A stretch of DNA of 64,000 nucleotides from Shewanella saliphila (GTDB lineage Bacteria; Pseudomonadota; Gammaproteobacteria; Enterobacterales; Shewanellaceae): NCBI RefSeq assembly GCF_014648295.1, contig NZ_BMQV01000016.1, positions 1 to 64,000 on the forward strand. The letters run 5' to 3'. A program made the translations under genes and the position numbers. The notes beneath the pieces were generated by a model that worked only from the letters and a program-made list of their open reading frames with translations, had not been told where the DNA came from and made no database searches. This document shows, one piece after another, positions 49,402 through 60,445 of the stretch (within the stretch, counting starts at the first letter, position 1; each line of letters opens with the position of its first letter).

Positions 49402-50619
49402 CTAATTTAACCCTAGCGCATACTTTAATACTTTGCGCTTTATCGGTGAGTCGATATTAGCCAGCTTTAGTGCGCCATTACGTAATAGTTTTAATGGCAA
49501 TAAGTCATTACTAAAGCTTGCATAAAAAGCATCCATGGCGGTCATCATTAATTGGTTATCGTAATAACGTGCCTGCTGATAACGTTTTAATACTGGTGCT
49601 TGCCACCATGTCTCACCACTGCCAATGGCATTAGCGACTTGAGCCACCAGCACATCAACATCTTTAAAGCCGATATTAACCCCCTGACCCGCTAACGGGT
49701 TTATGGTGTGAGCAGCATCGCCAAGAATCACTAAGTTATCTTGATAATACTGCTGTGCATGACGGCGAGTTAAGCTAAAGCTGCCGCTAGATTCAACACT
49801 AAAGTCCTTCTCTAATCGACTTGGGAAGTGCAGTTTAATTTGTTCAGCAAGTTGCAGTTTGTTTAATTGTGATAGTTGCTTAATACGATTGGCGTCGTCG
49901 TACCACACCAATGATGTGTGATGACCTGGTAAAGGCAATAAGCTTCTTGGGCCTGCTGGAGTAAACTGCTGCCAAGTGACAGATTGCTGCTCGGTTTGAG
50001 TGTGGATATTAATTAGCATTGCTGATTGAGCATAATCCCAACCGGTTACGCCAATCCCCGACCACTGACGCACTTGCGAGTTAGCACCGTCGGCGCCAAC
50101 AAGTAGCCGTGTAGACAGTTGGCTGCCATCTTCTAAGGTCACTTCAATACGCTGTTGTGCAGATTGGCGCTTAAATTGGCTTACCTTGTGAGGGCATAAT
50201 AAGTCTACATTATTCATTAGGCGGATTTGTTGCCACAAACACAGCTGTATCAGACGGTTTTCAAAGAAGTAGCCTAAATGTGTTTGCCCCACTTGCTCAG
50301 CAGTAAAAGAAGTTAAGCAGCCGTCCATTTCCCAGGTTTCTAAACCATCATAAGGTGCATGGCGCATAGTGAGTAGCGTTTCCATTGCGCCTAGGCGAGA
50401 TAACAACTGCTCTGATGCCACACTGATTGCTGATACGCGCACATCTAATGGTTGTTCGGGGTCATAAGCTTGTGGCTCACGCGCTTCAATGACCGCGACG
50501 TTTAAGCCAAGCTGGCCCAGCCCAATAGCTGCGGCTGCGCCCACCATTCCACCGCCCACAATCACGGCATCGTATTCAGTTACGTGTTGGACATCTTGAG
50601 TGTCAGGCGTTTGTTGCAT
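49402..50619 (-). CDS. ubiF: UbiF-type FAD monooxygenase of ubiquinone synthesis
   Basis: A 405-residue flavin hydroxylase. FAD-binding IVGGGMVGAAAAIGLGQLG near the start, DG motif GADGANSQVRQ, and GDAAHTINPLAGQGVNIGFKDVD near residue 300 are standard. The segments LETWEMD, TWQQFTPAGPRSLLPL and FYASFSNDLLPLKLLRN follow E. coli UbiF (3-demethoxyubiquinol 3-hydroxylase), remembered from that protein, and UbiF is likewise divergent from miaB. ATG at 50619 is a guess; ATGs at 50634 and 50664 are in frame without an SD. UbiH or UbiI paralogs are less likely. Confidence 0.88.
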   Translation of the reverse strand: MQQTPDTQDVQHVTEYDAVIVGGGMVGAAAAIGLGQLGLNVAVIEAREPQAYDPEQPLDVRVSAISVASEQLLSRLGAMETLLTMRHAPYDGLETWEMDGCLTSFTAEQVGQTHLGYFFENRLIQLCLWQQIRLMNNVDLLCPHKVSQFKRQSAQQRIEVTLEDGSQLSTRLLVGADGANSQVRQWSGIGVTGWDYAQSAMLINIHTQTEQQSVTWQQFTPAGPRSLLPLPGHHTSLVWYDDANRIKQLSQLNKLQLAEQIKLHFPSRLEKDFSVESSGSFSLTRRHAQQYYQDNLVILGDAAHTINPLAGQGVNIGFKDVDVLVAQVANAIGSGETWWQAPVLKRYQQARYYDNQLMMTAMDAFYASFSNDLLPLKLLRNGALKLANIDSPIKRKVLKYALGLN

Positions 50620-51063
50620 GGTGTTTATATCCATAAAAAGTGATGTGGCGGGTATGATCGCCAATTTAAAAATAAACCAGTAAACCCAATTTTATACTGG
50701 AAGAGGGTTATCAATGGACCACTAAAACGAGTCATTAGCGGACACCATCAAGATCACCGACTGAAAATGCGTTCGATTATGCCCTATATCAACAAACCAC
50801 GGAAATACTGCTGCTGTTTAATCGTGATTTAGCCCAAAGTAACTTACTTGCGGTGCGACAACAAAGCCACAAAATGGCAGCTGAATTTACGATTTTTGTA
50901 GCACAATCAAGTCGTTTTAATGAAAATGATAAAACATTACTATTTTCAGGGTTATCAACAAGCTTATCGCTAAACGAGTGAAACTTGCACTAGTGCTAGC
51001 CATACGGCCAGACAACAGGTAAAATATCGCGCTATTTTTACTATGTTTTACCGGCGAGCACTG
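50620..51063. other. Region between ubiF and miaB with a decayed gene
   Basis: 444 bases. Most is taken by a broken small gene (50714-50983); the remaining parts should hold the divergent promoters of ubiF and miaB, which I could not place with certainty. Confidence 0.5.
50714..50983 (+). pseudogene. Decayed small gene before miaB
   Basis: ATG at 50714 is preceded by AGAGGG six bases upstream. The frame meets TAA at codon 4 (M-D-H-stop), continues as NESLADTIKITD, then hits TGA at 50762. Two bases aside, another frame takes over at about 50757 and runs without stop to TGA at 50983, encoding TENAFDYALYQQTTEILLLF and onward through NRDLAQSNLL, VRQQSHKMAAEFTIFVAQ to SLSLNE. The second part has protein-like composition and no start codon of its own, so the gene was probably about 85 codons long and now carries a nonsense mutation and a frameshift. 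The family is not recognised. Alternatively a sequencing error could cause one of the two lesions. Confidence 0.6.
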
Positions 51064-52488
51064 ATGAGTAAAAAACTTCATATTAAAACCTGGGGCTGTC
51101 AGATGAATGAGTACGACTCATCAAAGATGGCTGATTTGTTAGACGACTATCAAGGTTATACCTTGACCGAAGATGCGAGCGAAGCAGACGTACTGCTGCT
51201 TAATACTTGCTCTATTCGTGAAAAAGCACAGGAGAAGGTTTTCCATCAGCTAGGGCGTTGGAAATCTTTAAAAGACAAAAATCCTAATTTGATTATTGGG
51301 GTGGGTGGCTGTGTGGCCTCACAAGAAGGTAAAGCCATTAAAGATCGCGCCCAATGCGTCGACATTATTTTTGGCCCGCAAACTTTACACCGCCTACCCG
51401 AGATGATCGATCAGATCCAACGCGGCGAAAAAGCGGTTATCGATATTAGCTTTCCTGAAATCGAAAAATTTGACCGTTTACCAGAGCCTCGTGCTGATGG
51501 TCCAACGGCGTTTGTATCGATTATGGAAGGTTGCAGCAAATACTGTTCTTTTTGCGTAGTACCTTATACTCGCGGCGAAGAAGTGAGCCGTCCATTAGAC
51601 GACATCATTCTTGAAGTAGCGCAGTTAGCGGCACAAGGCGTACGCGAAGTGAATTTACTTGGCCAAAACGTTAATGCCTATCGCGGTGCTACTCACGATG
51701 ACGAGATCTGTACCTTTGCAGAATTGTTGCGTTTAATCGCCTCAATTGACGGTATCGATCGTTTACGCTTTACCACCAGCCATCCGATTGAGTTTACTCA
51801 AGACATTATTGATGTGTATGAAGACACGCCTGAGTTAGTCAGCTTCTTACATTTACCAGTACAGTCGGGTTCTGACCGTATTTTAACCCAAATGAAGCGC
51901 GGCCATATGGCGATTGAATACAAATCAATCATTCGTCGTTTGCGTAAAGCCCGTCCTGATATTCAAATCAGTTCTGACTTTATTATTGGCTTCCCGGGTG
52001 AAACAGCTGATGATTTTGCTGACACCATGAAGCTTATCGAAGATGTGGCATTTGATCACAGCTTTAGCTTTATCTATAGCGCTCGCCCAGGTACACCAGC
52101 GGCTGACTTGCCCGATGATGTCAGCGATGATGAAAAGAAACAGCGCTTAGCCATTTTACAAGACCGTATAACTCAACAAGCCATGCGTTACAGCCGCCAA
52201 ATGTTAGGCACTGTACAGCGTATTTTGGTTGAAGGCCCATCGGTTAAGAATCCAATGGAGCTTCGTGGTCGTACTGAAAACAGCCGCGTGGTTAACTTTG
52301 AAGCGCCGCACACTCACATTGGCAGTTTTGTTGATGTGAAAATTGTAGACGTTTACACCAACTCATTACGTGGCGAATTTATTCGTGGCGAAAATGAAAT
52401 GGATTTACGCCGCAGTTTACGTCCGTCTGATATTTTAGCTAAACACAAGCAAGATGATGCTTTGGGTGTTACCCAATATAAGCCATAA
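51064..52488 (+). CDS. miaB: tRNA-2-methylthio-N6-isopentenyladenosine synthase MiaB
   Basis: A 474-residue radical-SAM methylthiotransferase that modifies A37 of tRNAs reading UNN codons. The N-terminal domain holds three Fe-S Cys ([26 protein letters not shown]); the radical-SAM cluster is CSKYCSFC (about 154-161); a TRAM domain closes the protein (about 375-440). ATG at 51064 opens [15 protein letters not shown], the usual start; a frame seven codons longer is open but without SD. It leads the miaB-ybeZ-ybeY-corC-lnt group, though with a terminator and gap after it. Confidence 0.97.
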   Translation: MSKKLHIKTWGCQMNEYDSSKMADLLDDYQGYTLTEDASEADVLLLNTCSIREKAQEKVFHQLGRWKSLKDKNPNLIIGVGGCVASQEGKAIKDRAQCVDIIFGPQTLHRLPEMIDQIQRGEKAVIDISFPEIEKFDRLPEPRADGPTAFVSIMEGCSKYCSFCVVPYTRGEEVSRPLDDIILEVAQLAAQGVREVNLLGQNVNAYRGATHDDEICTFAELLRLIASIDGIDRLRFTTSHPIEFTQDIIDVYEDTPELVSFLHLPVQSGSDRILTQMKRGHMAIEYKSIIRRLRKARPDIQISSDFIIGFPGETADDFADTMKLIEDVAFDHSFSFIYSARPGTPAADLPDDVSDDEKKQRLAILQDRITQQAMRYSRQMLGTVQRILVEGPSVKNPMELRGRTENSRVVNFEAPHTHIGSFVDVKIVDVYTNSLRGEFIRGENEMDLRRSLRPSDILAKHKQDDALGVTQYKP

Positions 52489-52511
52489 GTCAGCTTGATT
52501 GTGAATGCAGT

Positions 52512-52543
52512 AATAAAGGCGGCTAGTCCGCCTTTATTTTTGC
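52512..52543 (+). terminator. Terminator after miaB
   Basis: AATAAAGGCGG and CCGCCTTTATT pair over 11 positions around CTAGT, followed by TTTT. It should end most miaB transcripts before ybeZ. Confidence 0.9.
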
Positions 52544-52649
52544 CAAAAAATCGGCATATTATGGTAATTCAATAAAGACACTCGTAAACTGTCTATATTG
52601 CGAGTCATATTTATTTTGTGTCGTTTTCGACTAAGCACTGGAGCCTTAT

Positions 52650-53714
52650 TTGACCACTAAAGTCACTACCATGAACTTGTATCTAGAACCTTCAGATACA
52701 CGCCGTTTAGCCTCATTATGTGGCCCATTCGATGACAACATTAAACAGCTAGAGCGTCGTTTAGGTGTTGAGATTATTCATAAAAACAATCACTTCACTA
52801 TTGTTGGCCTACCGCGTAATGCCTTAAATGCTAATAATTTATTGCGCCAACTGTATATCGAAACCCAAACAGTCAAAGGCAGCACCCCAGATTTAGAACC
52901 CGAAGTCGTCCACTTAGCGATTCAAGAAGCGATCAATCTTGAAGCAGAACAAGAAAACGATGACAGCGGCGTGCATATTAAAACCAAACGTGGCGTGATT
53001 AAGCCGCGCACGCCAAATCAAAGCGTGTACATGCACAATATTACCCGTCACGACATCAGCTTTGGTATTGGCCCAGCCGGTACAGGCAAAACCTACTTAG
53101 CCGTTGCTGCTGCAGTAGACGCCTATGAGCGCCAAGAAGTGCGCCGTATTTTACTGACTCGCCCTGCTGTTGAGGCCGGTGAAAAACTCGGGTTCTTGCC
53201 GGGTGATTTAAGCCAGAAAGTCGACCCTTATTTACGTCCACTTTACGATGCACTGTTTGAAATGATGGGCTTTGAGAAAGTAGAAAAACTGATTGAACGC
53301 AGTGTAATTGAAGTCGCACCACTGGCTTACATGCGTGGTCGTACACTCAACGATGCATTTATTATTTTAGATGAAAGTCAAAACACCACGGTTGAACAAA
53401 TGAAAATGTTCTTAACCCGTATTGGTTTTAATTCACGCGCGGTGATCACCGGCGACATTACTCAAATCGATTTACCTCGCAGCCAAAAATCAGGACTTCG
53501 CCACGCAATTGAAGTATTAAGTGAAGTGCCAGAAATCAGCTTTAACTTCTTTATTGCGCAAGATGTGGTGCGTCACCCTGTAGTAGCACGAATTGTTGAA
53601 GCCTACGAGGCGTTTGAGCAGCAAGAGCAAATCGAAAAAGCGGCAAAAGAGCAAGCTTACCGCGAGCGCGAGCAAAAACGACTGCAGCAAGAAAAACAGG
53701 ACCCGGCCCAATGA
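52650..53714 (+). CDS. ybeZ: PhoH-like ATPase YbeZ
   Basis: A 354-residue cytoplasmic ATPase that works with YbeY in RNA and ribosome quality control. After a short KH-like N-terminus (about 20-75), the PhoH domain has P-loop [12 protein letters not shown] (about 137-148), Walker [12 protein letters not shown] and [21 protein letters not shown]. The C-terminus is a charged, Glu/Lys-rich helix. The start is TTG at 52650: GGAG stands six bases upstream, and the first ATG is seven codons on. Its stop overlaps the ybeY start by four bases. Confidence 0.94.
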   Translation: MTTKVTTMNLYLEPSDTRRLASLCGPFDDNIKQLERRLGVEIIHKNNHFTIVGLPRNALNANNLLRQLYIETQTVKGSTPDLEPEVVHLAIQEAINLEAEQENDDSGVHIKTKRGVIKPRTPNQSVYMHNITRHDISFGIGPAGTGKTYLAVAAAVDAYERQEVRRILLTRPAVEAGEKLGFLPGDLSQKVDPYLRPLYDALFEMMGFEKVEKLIERSVIEVAPLAYMRGRTLNDAFIILDESQNTTVEQMKMFLTRIGFNSRAVITGDITQIDLPRSQKSGLRHAIEVLSEVPEISFNFFIAQDVVRHPVVARIVEAYEAFEQQEQIEKAAKEQAYREREQKRLQQEKQDPAQ

Positions 53715-54178
53715 GCCAAGCAATCAAATTAGACCTCGATCTGCAAATTGCAATCGAAGCCTCAAATCTGCCAACACAAGCAGAGTTTGAAACCTGGGTG
53801 CGCACCGCAATTGGTCAAACCATGCCAGAGGTTGAGTTGACCATTAGAGTGGTCGATATAGCCGAAAGCCAACAGCTTAATAGTACTTATCGCGGCAAAG
53901 ACAAACCCACTAACGTGCTGTCTTTTCCTTTTGAGGCGCCGCCAGAAGTTGAACTACCACTTTTAGGTGATTTAGTGATTTGCGCAAAGGTGGTTGAACA
54001 AGAGGCTGCCGAGCAAAATAAACCCTTAAATGCCCATTGGGCACACATGGTCATACACGGCTGCTTGCATTTGCTAGGTTATGACCATATTATCGACGAG
54101 GAAGCCGATGAGATGGAGTCATTAGAGACCCAACTTGTTGAAGGCTTAGGTTTTACAGATCCCTATAAGGAAGCATAA
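53711..54178 (+). CDS. ybeY: Endoribonuclease YbeY
   Basis: A 155-residue metal-dependent RNase needed for 16S rRNA 3'-end maturation and 70S quality control. The zinc site is [11 protein letters not shown] (His about 117, 121, 127); [18 protein letters not shown] is the second conserved stretch. Start overlaps the ybeZ stop (ATGA), so translation is coupled. Confidence 0.96.
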   Translation: MSQAIKLDLDLQIAIEASNLPTQAEFETWVRTAIGQTMPEVELTIRVVDIAESQQLNSTYRGKDKPTNVLSFPFEAPPEVELPLLGDLVICAKVVEQEAAEQNKPLNAHWAHMVIHGCLHLLGYDHIIDEEADEMESLETQLVEGLGFTDPYKEA

Positions 54179-54223
54179 ATAAACGATATTTATCTGGTAG
54201 ATAGACAAGTTTATAAAAATATT

Positions 54224-55102
54224 ATGAGTGACGATATCCCCCCGAGTACAAGCGCCCACAAGAGAAGCTGGTTCGATAAAATCAACCAACTATTTCAGGG
54301 CGAACCTCAAAATCGCGAAGACTTAGTCGAGGTCATAGCAGGCGCTGAAATGCGCGACCTGATAACCGAAGACACTCGCGAAATGATTAAAGGTGTATTA
54401 GAGGTTTCCGACCTTCGTGTGCGTGACATTATGATCCCACGTGCACAGATAGTGACCATTCAAATAGACTGTAGCGTCGAACAATTGTTAGAAACGGTTA
54501 TCGACTCAGGCCACTCGCGCTTCCCCGTCGTCAATGAAGATAAAGATCATATCGAAGGCATTTTACTGGCTAAAGATTTGATCAAATTCGGTTTTAAACA
54601 GTCTGATGATCCTTTTACTCTTGCACAAGTGATCCGCCCAGCAGTAGTGGTGCCTGAAAGCAAGCGTGTCGACGTACTCCTTAAAGAATTCCGCTCGCAA
54701 CGTTATCATATGGCTATTGTGGTAGATGAATACGGCGGCGTATCAGGTCTTGTGACTATTGAAGATATTTTGGAAGAAATCGTTGGTGAAATTGAAGACG
54801 AATTTGACCATAACTCAGTAGAAGACACCGAAATTAAAAAGCTCAGCAATACGGTATTCATGGTTAAAGCGTTAACCGAAATTGACGACTTTAACGAAGC
54901 CTGCGGTACTCACTTCAGCGACGAAGAGTTCGATACCGTTGGTGGTTTAGTCTCACACGCCTTTGGTCATTTGCCTGAGCGTAACGAAAGTATTGTTATC
55001 GACAATATTGAATTCAAAGTCATCAACGCAGATAACCGCCGCTTAGTGCAACTTCGTGTTAAGCTACCCGACCCTAATCTTAGCGAAGAACTCGACGACT
55101 AA
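54224..55102 (+). CDS. corC: CBS-domain protein CorC/YbeX
   Basis: A 292-residue soluble protein. Two CBS domains (about 70-125 and 135-190: VRDIMIPRAQIVTI, GGVSGLVTIEDILEEIVGEIEDE) are followed by a CorC/HlyC domain (about 205-285). Known in enterics as affecting magnesium/cobalt efflux with CorA and, more recently, ribosome metabolism. The N-terminus HKRSWFDKINQLFQGEPQNREDL matches the family. It lies 45 bases after ybeY and three before lnt. Confidence 0.95.
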   Translation: MSDDIPPSTSAHKRSWFDKINQLFQGEPQNREDLVEVIAGAEMRDLITEDTREMIKGVLEVSDLRVRDIMIPRAQIVTIQIDCSVEQLLETVIDSGHSRFPVVNEDKDHIEGILLAKDLIKFGFKQSDDPFTLAQVIRPAVVVPESKRVDVLLKEFRSQRYHMAIVVDEYGGVSGLVTIEDILEEIVGEIEDEFDHNSVEDTEIKKLSNTVFMVKALTEIDDFNEACGTHFSDEEFDTVGGLVSHAFGHLPERNESIVIDNIEFKVINADNRRLVQLRVKLPDPNLSEELDD

Positions 55103-55105
55103 ATC

Positions 55106-56674
55106 GTGTTAAACAATCAATCTGTATACTCTAACTTGAGTATTATCAGTCTGGTGACAGCATTTATTGCTGGCACCAGCACTGCATTATCTTTTGCGCC
55201 ATATGAAATCTGGGCCGCTTTCCCGCTCGCACTGACTTTTGCACTATGGCAAAGCCAATCATTAACAGCTAAACACAGCCTGTACTACTGGCTAAGCTTT
55301 GGTTTTGGTTGCTTTGTTGTGGGTATCAGCTGGGTGCATGTCAGTATTGACACCTTTGGTGGCATGCCCATTGTCGTGTCGATGGCATTAATGGCTATCT
55401 TAGCGCTGTATTTAGCCATTTATCCTGCTCTGTGTGGCTATATACTCAGTAAACTATCCAAAACACGTCAACATGCCTTATCCCCATATTTAACCTATTT
55501 AGGCTTGTTCCCTGCATTATGGGTATTAACTGAATGGCTAAGAGGTTGGGTATTAACCGGATTCCCATGGATATGGGCAGGTTACAGCCAAACAGTTGGG
55601 CCATTAAGTGAGCTAGCCAGTTTTATTGGCGCGCTTGGACTGAGTTTTATTGTTGCACTAGTGGCTGGCGCATTGGTGTTACTCACACAAAAACGCCTAT
55701 TACCTGTGTTAATTATTATCCCAATTTTAGCGTTAAGCGCATGGGCTGCACCGCAGTTAAACCCCATCGCGCCAAGCGGAAAGTCTGTCAAAGTTGCCTT
55801 AGTGCAAGGTAACATTTCCCAAAGCATGAAGTGGGAGCCCGACGCATTGTGGCCAACCATGCTGAAATACATGGACCTCACTCGCGCCCAGTTTGATGAA
55901 ACATCCAGTGTAGATATTGTCATTTGGCCAGAAGCTGCAATACCAGCGCCTGAAGTCATGGTGGAAGACTTTTTATTCAATGCCAACCAAGTGGCCAACA
56001 TCAACAATACTGCCATTATCACTGGCATTATAAGCCACCAGCAAGATGACTATTTTAACTCGCTAATTGTATTGGGCAACTATAATCAAAAGCAGCAACA
56101 GAGCGCAGATTACCTCGGTAATGGCGCTAATGAATTTAAAAAACATCATTTGCTGCCTATAGGTGAGTTTGTGCCTTTTGGTGATTTACTGCGTCCCATC
56201 GCCCCGTTTTTTAATTTACCTATGTCGTCATTTCAACGGGGAGCTTTCACCCAAAAAAACCTGACCGCAGTGGGTTACCATATTGCTCCAGCCATTTGTT
56301 ATGAAATAGTGTTTCCAGAACAAGTTAGAGCAAGTGTAACCGAGCAAACAGACATGCTGTTAACCGTTTCAAACGATGCTTGGTTTGGCGCATCTAACGG
56401 GCCATTACAGCACATGGAAATAGCCCAGATGCGCGCTATTGAAATGGGTAAACCCCTGCTACGTGGCACCAACAATGGCGTCACCGCTGTCGTCGACCCA
56501 TACGGGCACATCACAGATGCGATTCCACAATTTGAAACCGGCGTATTAGTCGCAGATGTCGCGCTATACACAGGCGAAACTTGGTTTAAAAAAATAGGTC
56601 AATTGCCTCTGCTAATATTATGCGGCTTTTTGATATTACTTGGCGTGGCAAATTATCTGCGTAAAAACCGTTAA
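55106..56674 (+). CDS. lnt: Apolipoprotein N-acyltransferase
   Basis: A 522-residue inner-membrane enzyme that adds the third acyl chain to lipoproteins before Lol sorting. Six to eight helices fill the first 220 residues; a nitrilase domain follows with Glu in IWPEAAIPAP, Lys in KKHHLLPIGEFVPFG and Cys in PAICYEIVFPE as catalytic triad. A last helix ends the protein. The start is GTG at 55106, three bases after corC, and gives normal length. Its products include LolB, LptE and YajG-like lipoproteins in this window. Confidence 0.96.
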   Translation: MLNNQSVYSNLSIISLVTAFIAGTSTALSFAPYEIWAAFPLALTFALWQSQSLTAKHSLYYWLSFGFGCFVVGISWVHVSIDTFGGMPIVVSMALMAILALYLAIYPALCGYILSKLSKTRQHALSPYLTYLGLFPALWVLTEWLRGWVLTGFPWIWAGYSQTVGPLSELASFIGALGLSFIVALVAGALVLLTQKRLLPVLIIIPILALSAWAAPQLNPIAPSGKSVKVALVQGNISQSMKWEPDALWPTMLKYMDLTRAQFDETSSVDIVIWPEAAIPAPEVMVEDFLFNANQVANINNTAIITGIISHQQDDYFNSLIVLGNYNQKQQQSADYLGNGANEFKKHHLLPIGEFVPFGDLLRPIAPFFNLPMSSFQRGAFTQKNLTAVGYHIAPAICYEIVFPEQVRASVTEQTDMLLTVSNDAWFGASNGPLQHMEIAQMRAIEMGKPLLRGTNNGVTAVVDPYGHITDAIPQFETGVLVADVALYTGETWFKKIGQLPLLILCGFLILLGVANYLRKNR

Positions 56675-56689
56675 CGTTAATAATAATCT

Positions 56690-56724
56690 AAATAGGTTAT
56701 CTCATTGAGGTAACCTATTTTTTT
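56690..56724 (+). terminator. Terminator after lnt
   Basis: AAATAGGTTA pairs with TAACCTATTT, with an inner CTCA/GAG pairing, followed by six T. Ends the ybeZ-lnt transcript. Confidence 0.9.
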
Positions 56725-56830
56725 ATCTCGTGCTTACTCCTATTCCCGTTGAAACCACTGGCATGGTTAAATATTGAACTATATTAACTTAGGTAACGTA
56801 ATAGCTAATACACAGCCACTGGAGGTTACT

Positions 56831-57121
56831 ATGCAACTATCAGAGATAAAGTCAGCCATTAGCCAGCAAGCGCAACACCCAACCATTATCAGTTATGCTG
56901 ATTCAAACCATTACTTACTTGGGATAGAAGATGAGCAAGGGAATTTCAAGAGTGCTCGTGATAAAACAGGCAAGTTAATGAGCCTTAATTCCATTACCCA
57001 AGCGGAGGAATTACTTAAACAGCAAGGGATCCATTACGCCATGATTGAAATTCAAACGGCATACGATGAAATGATCGGTAACAGCAGCAGTCATCATTGC
57101 CGTTACCGAGTTGAGTTTTAA
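56831..57121 (+). CDS. DUF6482-like small protein
   Basis: A 96-residue cytoplasmic protein. Features: SYADSNHYLLGIEDEQGNF, KTGKLMSLNSITQAEELLKQQGI and QTAYDEMIG; the last motif is typical of DUF6482 as I remember it, but this assignment is uncertain. ATG at 56831 is certain enough because GGAGG precedes it by five bases, while an open frame 19 codons longer has no SD. It is alone, converging with ybeL. No function known. Confidence 0.6.
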   Translation: MQLSEIKSAISQQAQHPTIISYADSNHYLLGIEDEQGNFKSARDKTGKLMSLNSITQAEELLKQQGIHYAMIEIQTAYDEMIGNSSSHHCRYRVEF

Positions 57122-57139
57122 CCTCACTAGCCATAGCCT

Positions 57140-57640
57140 TTATGGTGTGAGCGGCTCGCGTGAAAACTCATTATTGTCACATTTAGGACACTCGGGGATT
57201 ACCCCTGGAAAATCGATTTGCATTTCGTGACCGCACTTATTGCACGTCAATTTACCTTGGTTAATGATTTCCCCAGATTTATACACCCCATGATGCTTAA
57301 AATCTTGTAATAGTTCATGCCATTCAACCTGGCTTCTGTCGGTAATTTCACTGAGCCATTGCCATAATGTGTTCTCAATACCAATGACTGTCGGGCTGAG
57401 ACTCAAATTATCTTCATTTTTTTCATTTAAAAAGTTGGCAATGTCTCGCTTTAAAAATTCTTCTACTAAAGCTAACTCTTCTTCATCGGCATTTGATTTT
57501 AGTTGTAGATAGGCTTTTCCTTTGGTGACAGACTCAAACAAACTTTTAGCTGTCAATGAGTTATCTTGTTCAAACGTGGTTTTCACCTGTTCAAATAGTG
57601 ATTGATATAAGGCTAATAGTGCTGAACTTTTTCCACTCAT
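57140..57640 (-). CDS. ybeL: Zinc-ribbon protein YbeL (DUF1451)
   Basis: A 166-residue protein with a helical N-terminal 110 residues and a C-terminal zinc ribbon made by CNKCGH and CPKCDN (four Cys). E. coli ybeL is near leuS as well. Function unknown. It is convergent with the DUF6482-like gene and divergent from leuS. Confidence 0.88.
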   Translation of the reverse strand: MSGKSSALLALYQSLFEQVKTTFEQDNSLTAKSLFESVTKGKAYLQLKSNADEEELALVEEFLKRDIANFLNEKNEDNLSLSPTVIGIENTLWQWLSEITDRSQVEWHELLQDFKHHGVYKSGEIINQGKLTCNKCGHEMQIDFPGVIPECPKCDNNEFSREPLTP

Positions 57641-57760
57641 AGTTAATACTCCTTAATACGCACCTTTTTAATAGATCACTTCTGGTTTATTCTATGCAGT
57701 TATAAATCGCGCTGTTGAGCGTTAGATCAAACAATAGGCGGCATGGCCGGAAATAGATTG

Positions 57761-60352
57761 ATGCAAGAGCAATATAATCCCTCAGAAATTGAAGCCTTAG
57801 TGCAAACGCACTGGCAAGAACATAAAACCTTTGAAGTCACTGAAGATGAAAGCAAAGAGAAATTCTATTGTCTTTCTATGTTCCCGTACCCTTCAGGTCG
57901 TCTTCACATGGGCCACGTCCGTAACTACACCATAGGTGATGTTGTGGCACGATATCAACGTTTGCAAGGTAAAAATGTTTTGCAACCGATTGGTTGGGAC
58001 TCATTTGGTCTGCCTGCAGAAAATGCCGCGATCAATAACAAGACGTCTCCTGCGCCGTGGACATACGAAAACATCGACTACATGAAAAACCAGCTTAAAT
58101 TATTAGGCTTTGGTTATGACTGGAGCCGTGAAATTGCCACTTGTACACCTGAGTATTATCGCTGGGAACAGTGGTTTTTCACTAAGTTGTATGAAAAAGG
58201 CCTAGTGTATAAAAAAACCTCATCAGTAAACTGGTGTCCAAACGACGAAACCGTACTGGCTAACGAGCAAGTACAAGACGGTTGTTGCTGGCGCTGTGAC
58301 ACTGAAGTCGTGCAAAAAGAAATTCCACAGTGGTTTATTAAAATTACTGACTACGCTGAAGAGCTGCTTAACGACATCGATACATTAGATGGCTGGCCTG
58401 AACAGGTTAAAGCCATGCAACGTAACTGGATTGGTCGTAGTGAAGGTATCGAAATGACCTTTGCAGTCGCTGACAGTGACGACAGCTTTGATATCTATAC
58501 CACTCGTCCTGATACATTAATGGGCGTGACCTATGTTGCCATTGCAGCTGGTCACCCACTTGCAATACAAGCCGCTGAAAACAACCCGCAATTAGCTGAG
58601 TTTTTAGAAGAATGTAAAAACGCTGACACCACCGAAGCCGCCATGGCCTCTATGGAGAAAAAAGGCGTTGCAACCGGTTTCAACGCAGTTCACCCAATTT
58701 CAGGCAAACTTGTGCCAATTTGGGTCGCTAACTTTGTATTGATGAATTACGGCACGGGTGCGGTGATGTCTGTGCCTGCACATGATCAACGCGATTATGA
58801 GTTTGCCACTAAGTACAATTTAGCCATTGAAGCGGTCATTAAGCCACTTGAAGGCGAGTTAGACGTAAGCAAAGAAGCGTTCACCGACAAAGGTGTGGTG
58901 TTTAATTCTGGTGATGCTTTCCCTGAATTAGACGGCCTAGCGTTTCAAGCAGCATTTGATGCCATCGACGCGCGCTTAACCACTGAAGGTAAAGGTAAGC
59001 GTCAGGTGAATTACCGTCTACGTGATTGGGGTGTTTCTCGCCAGCGTTACTGGGGTGCACCTATCCCAATGGTCACTTTAGCTGACGGCACTGTTATCCC
59101 TACACCAGAAGATCAACTGCCAGTGATTCTGCCAGAAGATGTGGTGATGGACGGGATTCAAAGCCCAATTAAAGCCGATAAAGCGTGGGCAGAAACCACT
59201 GTCGACGGCCAACCAGCACTGCGTGAAACCGATACTTTTGACACCTTTATGGAGTCATCTTGGTACTACGCACGTTACTGTAGTCCACATGCAGATGAGA
59301 TGTTAGATCCTGCTAAAGCCAACTACTGGTTACCTGTCGATCAATACATTGGTGGTATTGAACACGCCTGTATGCATTTGCTTTACTTCCGTTTTTTCCA
59401 CAAGTTATTACGTGATGCCGGTTTAGTTAACAGTAATGAGCCAGCTAAACAGCTATTAACTCAAGGCATGGTATTGGCTGACGCTTACTACTACACCAAT
59501 GAAAAAGGTGCCCGCGTATGGGTGTCACCTTTAGAAGTGACCGTAGAAGAAAAAGACGATAAAGGCCGTATTCTTAAAGCCGTAGACAGCAAAGGCAATG
59601 AACTGGTTTACACCGGTATGAGCAAGATGTCTAAATCAAAAAATAACGGTATCGACCCACAAGTCATGGTCGAAAAATACGGTGCTGACACCGTCCGTTT
59701 ATTTATGATGTTCGCATCACCTCCAGAGCTGACTCTTGAGTGGCAAGAGTCTGGCGTTGAAGGAGCGCACCGCTTTATTAAGCGTTTCTGGAAACTGGCC
59801 AGCGACCATGTTGCAGCAGGCCCAACAGAAGCACTTGATGCCAGCAAATTAAACGCGAACCAAAAAGCGTTGCGCCGTGAACTACATAAAACGATTGCAA
59901 AAGTCAGTGATGACATCGCGCGTCGTCAAATGTTTAACACCGCCGTTGCGTCAGTAATGGAATTGATGAATCACTTATTAAAAGCACCACAAGAAAGCGC
60001 ACAAGACCGTGCCTTACTTGCTGAAGCGCTTTCTGCAGTGACACGTCTTCTTTACCCAATCGTGCCGCACATTGCCTTTACCGTGTGGAAAGAGCTGGGT
60101 AACCAAAACAACATCGAAGACAGCCGCTGGCCAGAAGTTGACGAGTCTGCATTAGTTGAAGACAGTAAACTTATTGTGGTTCAAGTGAACGGTAAAGTGC
60201 GTGCAAAAATCACCGTAGCTGCCGATGCATCTAAAGAAGATGTGGAAGCACTCGGCATGAGCGATGAGCATGTACAAAAACACACTGAAGGCTTAAGCAT
60301 ACGTAAAGTGATTTACGTGCCAGGCAAACTGTTAAGCATTGTGGCTAATTAA
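57761..60352 (+). CDS. leuS: Leucyl-tRNA synthetase
   Basis: An 863-residue class I synthetase. HMGH (in [11 protein letters not shown]) and KMSKS ([10 protein letters not shown]) are the ATP signatures; the editing domain holds [12 protein letters not shown] and the conserved Asp of [10 protein letters not shown]; the tIGA-like end ([17 protein letters not shown]) contacts tRNA. ATG at 57761 is preferred (starts [11 protein letters not shown], the usual N-terminus), with an ATG six codons upstream also possible. It is first in leuS-lptE-holA-nadD-rsfS-rlmH. Confidence 0.97.
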   Translation: MQEQYNPSEIEALVQTHWQEHKTFEVTEDESKEKFYCLSMFPYPSGRLHMGHVRNYTIGDVVARYQRLQGKNVLQPIGWDSFGLPAENAAINNKTSPAPWTYENIDYMKNQLKLLGFGYDWSREIATCTPEYYRWEQWFFTKLYEKGLVYKKTSSVNWCPNDETVLANEQVQDGCCWRCDTEVVQKEIPQWFIKITDYAEELLNDIDTLDGWPEQVKAMQRNWIGRSEGIEMTFAVADSDDSFDIYTTRPDTLMGVTYVAIAAGHPLAIQAAENNPQLAEFLEECKNADTTEAAMASMEKKGVATGFNAVHPISGKLVPIWVANFVLMNYGTGAVMSVPAHDQRDYEFATKYNLAIEAVIKPLEGELDVSKEAFTDKGVVFNSGDAFPELDGLAFQAAFDAIDARLTTEGKGKRQVNYRLRDWGVSRQRYWGAPIPMVTLADGTVIPTPEDQLPVILPEDVVMDGIQSPIKADKAWAETTVDGQPALRETDTFDTFMESSWYYARYCSPHADEMLDPAKANYWLPVDQYIGGIEHACMHLLYFRFFHKLLRDAGLVNSNEPAKQLLTQGMVLADAYYYTNEKGARVWVSPLEVTVEEKDDKGRILKAVDSKGNELVYTGMSKMSKSKNNGIDPQVMVEKYGADTVRLFMMFASPPELTLEWQESGVEGAHRFIKRFWKLASDHVAAGPTEALDASKLNANQKALRRELHKTIAKVSDDIARRQMFNTAVASVMELMNHLLKAPQESAQDRALLAEALSAVTRLLYPIVPHIAFTVWKELGNQNNIEDSRWPEVDESALVEDSKLIVVQVNGKVRAKITVAADASKEDVEALGMSDEHVQKHTEGLSIRKVIYVPGKLLSIVAN

Positions 60353-60445
60353 TCGTTAACCACAACGACAACACCCTGTGGGAGTGAGCAACTCTCACAG
60401 GTTGTAATATTAACCATGCAATATACAAGGATGCCTCCCCTCACT

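Noticed and set aside
49278..49460. Short plus-strand frame between pth and ubiF
   Set aside because: No SD, overlaps the 3' end of ubiF, and has no recognisable similarity.
60370..60402. CCTGTGGGAGT...ACTCTCACAGG hairpin between leuS and lptE as a terminator
   Set aside because: Stem is good but no T-run follows and the downstream genes are a conserved operon; possibly only an RNA processing or attenuation element.
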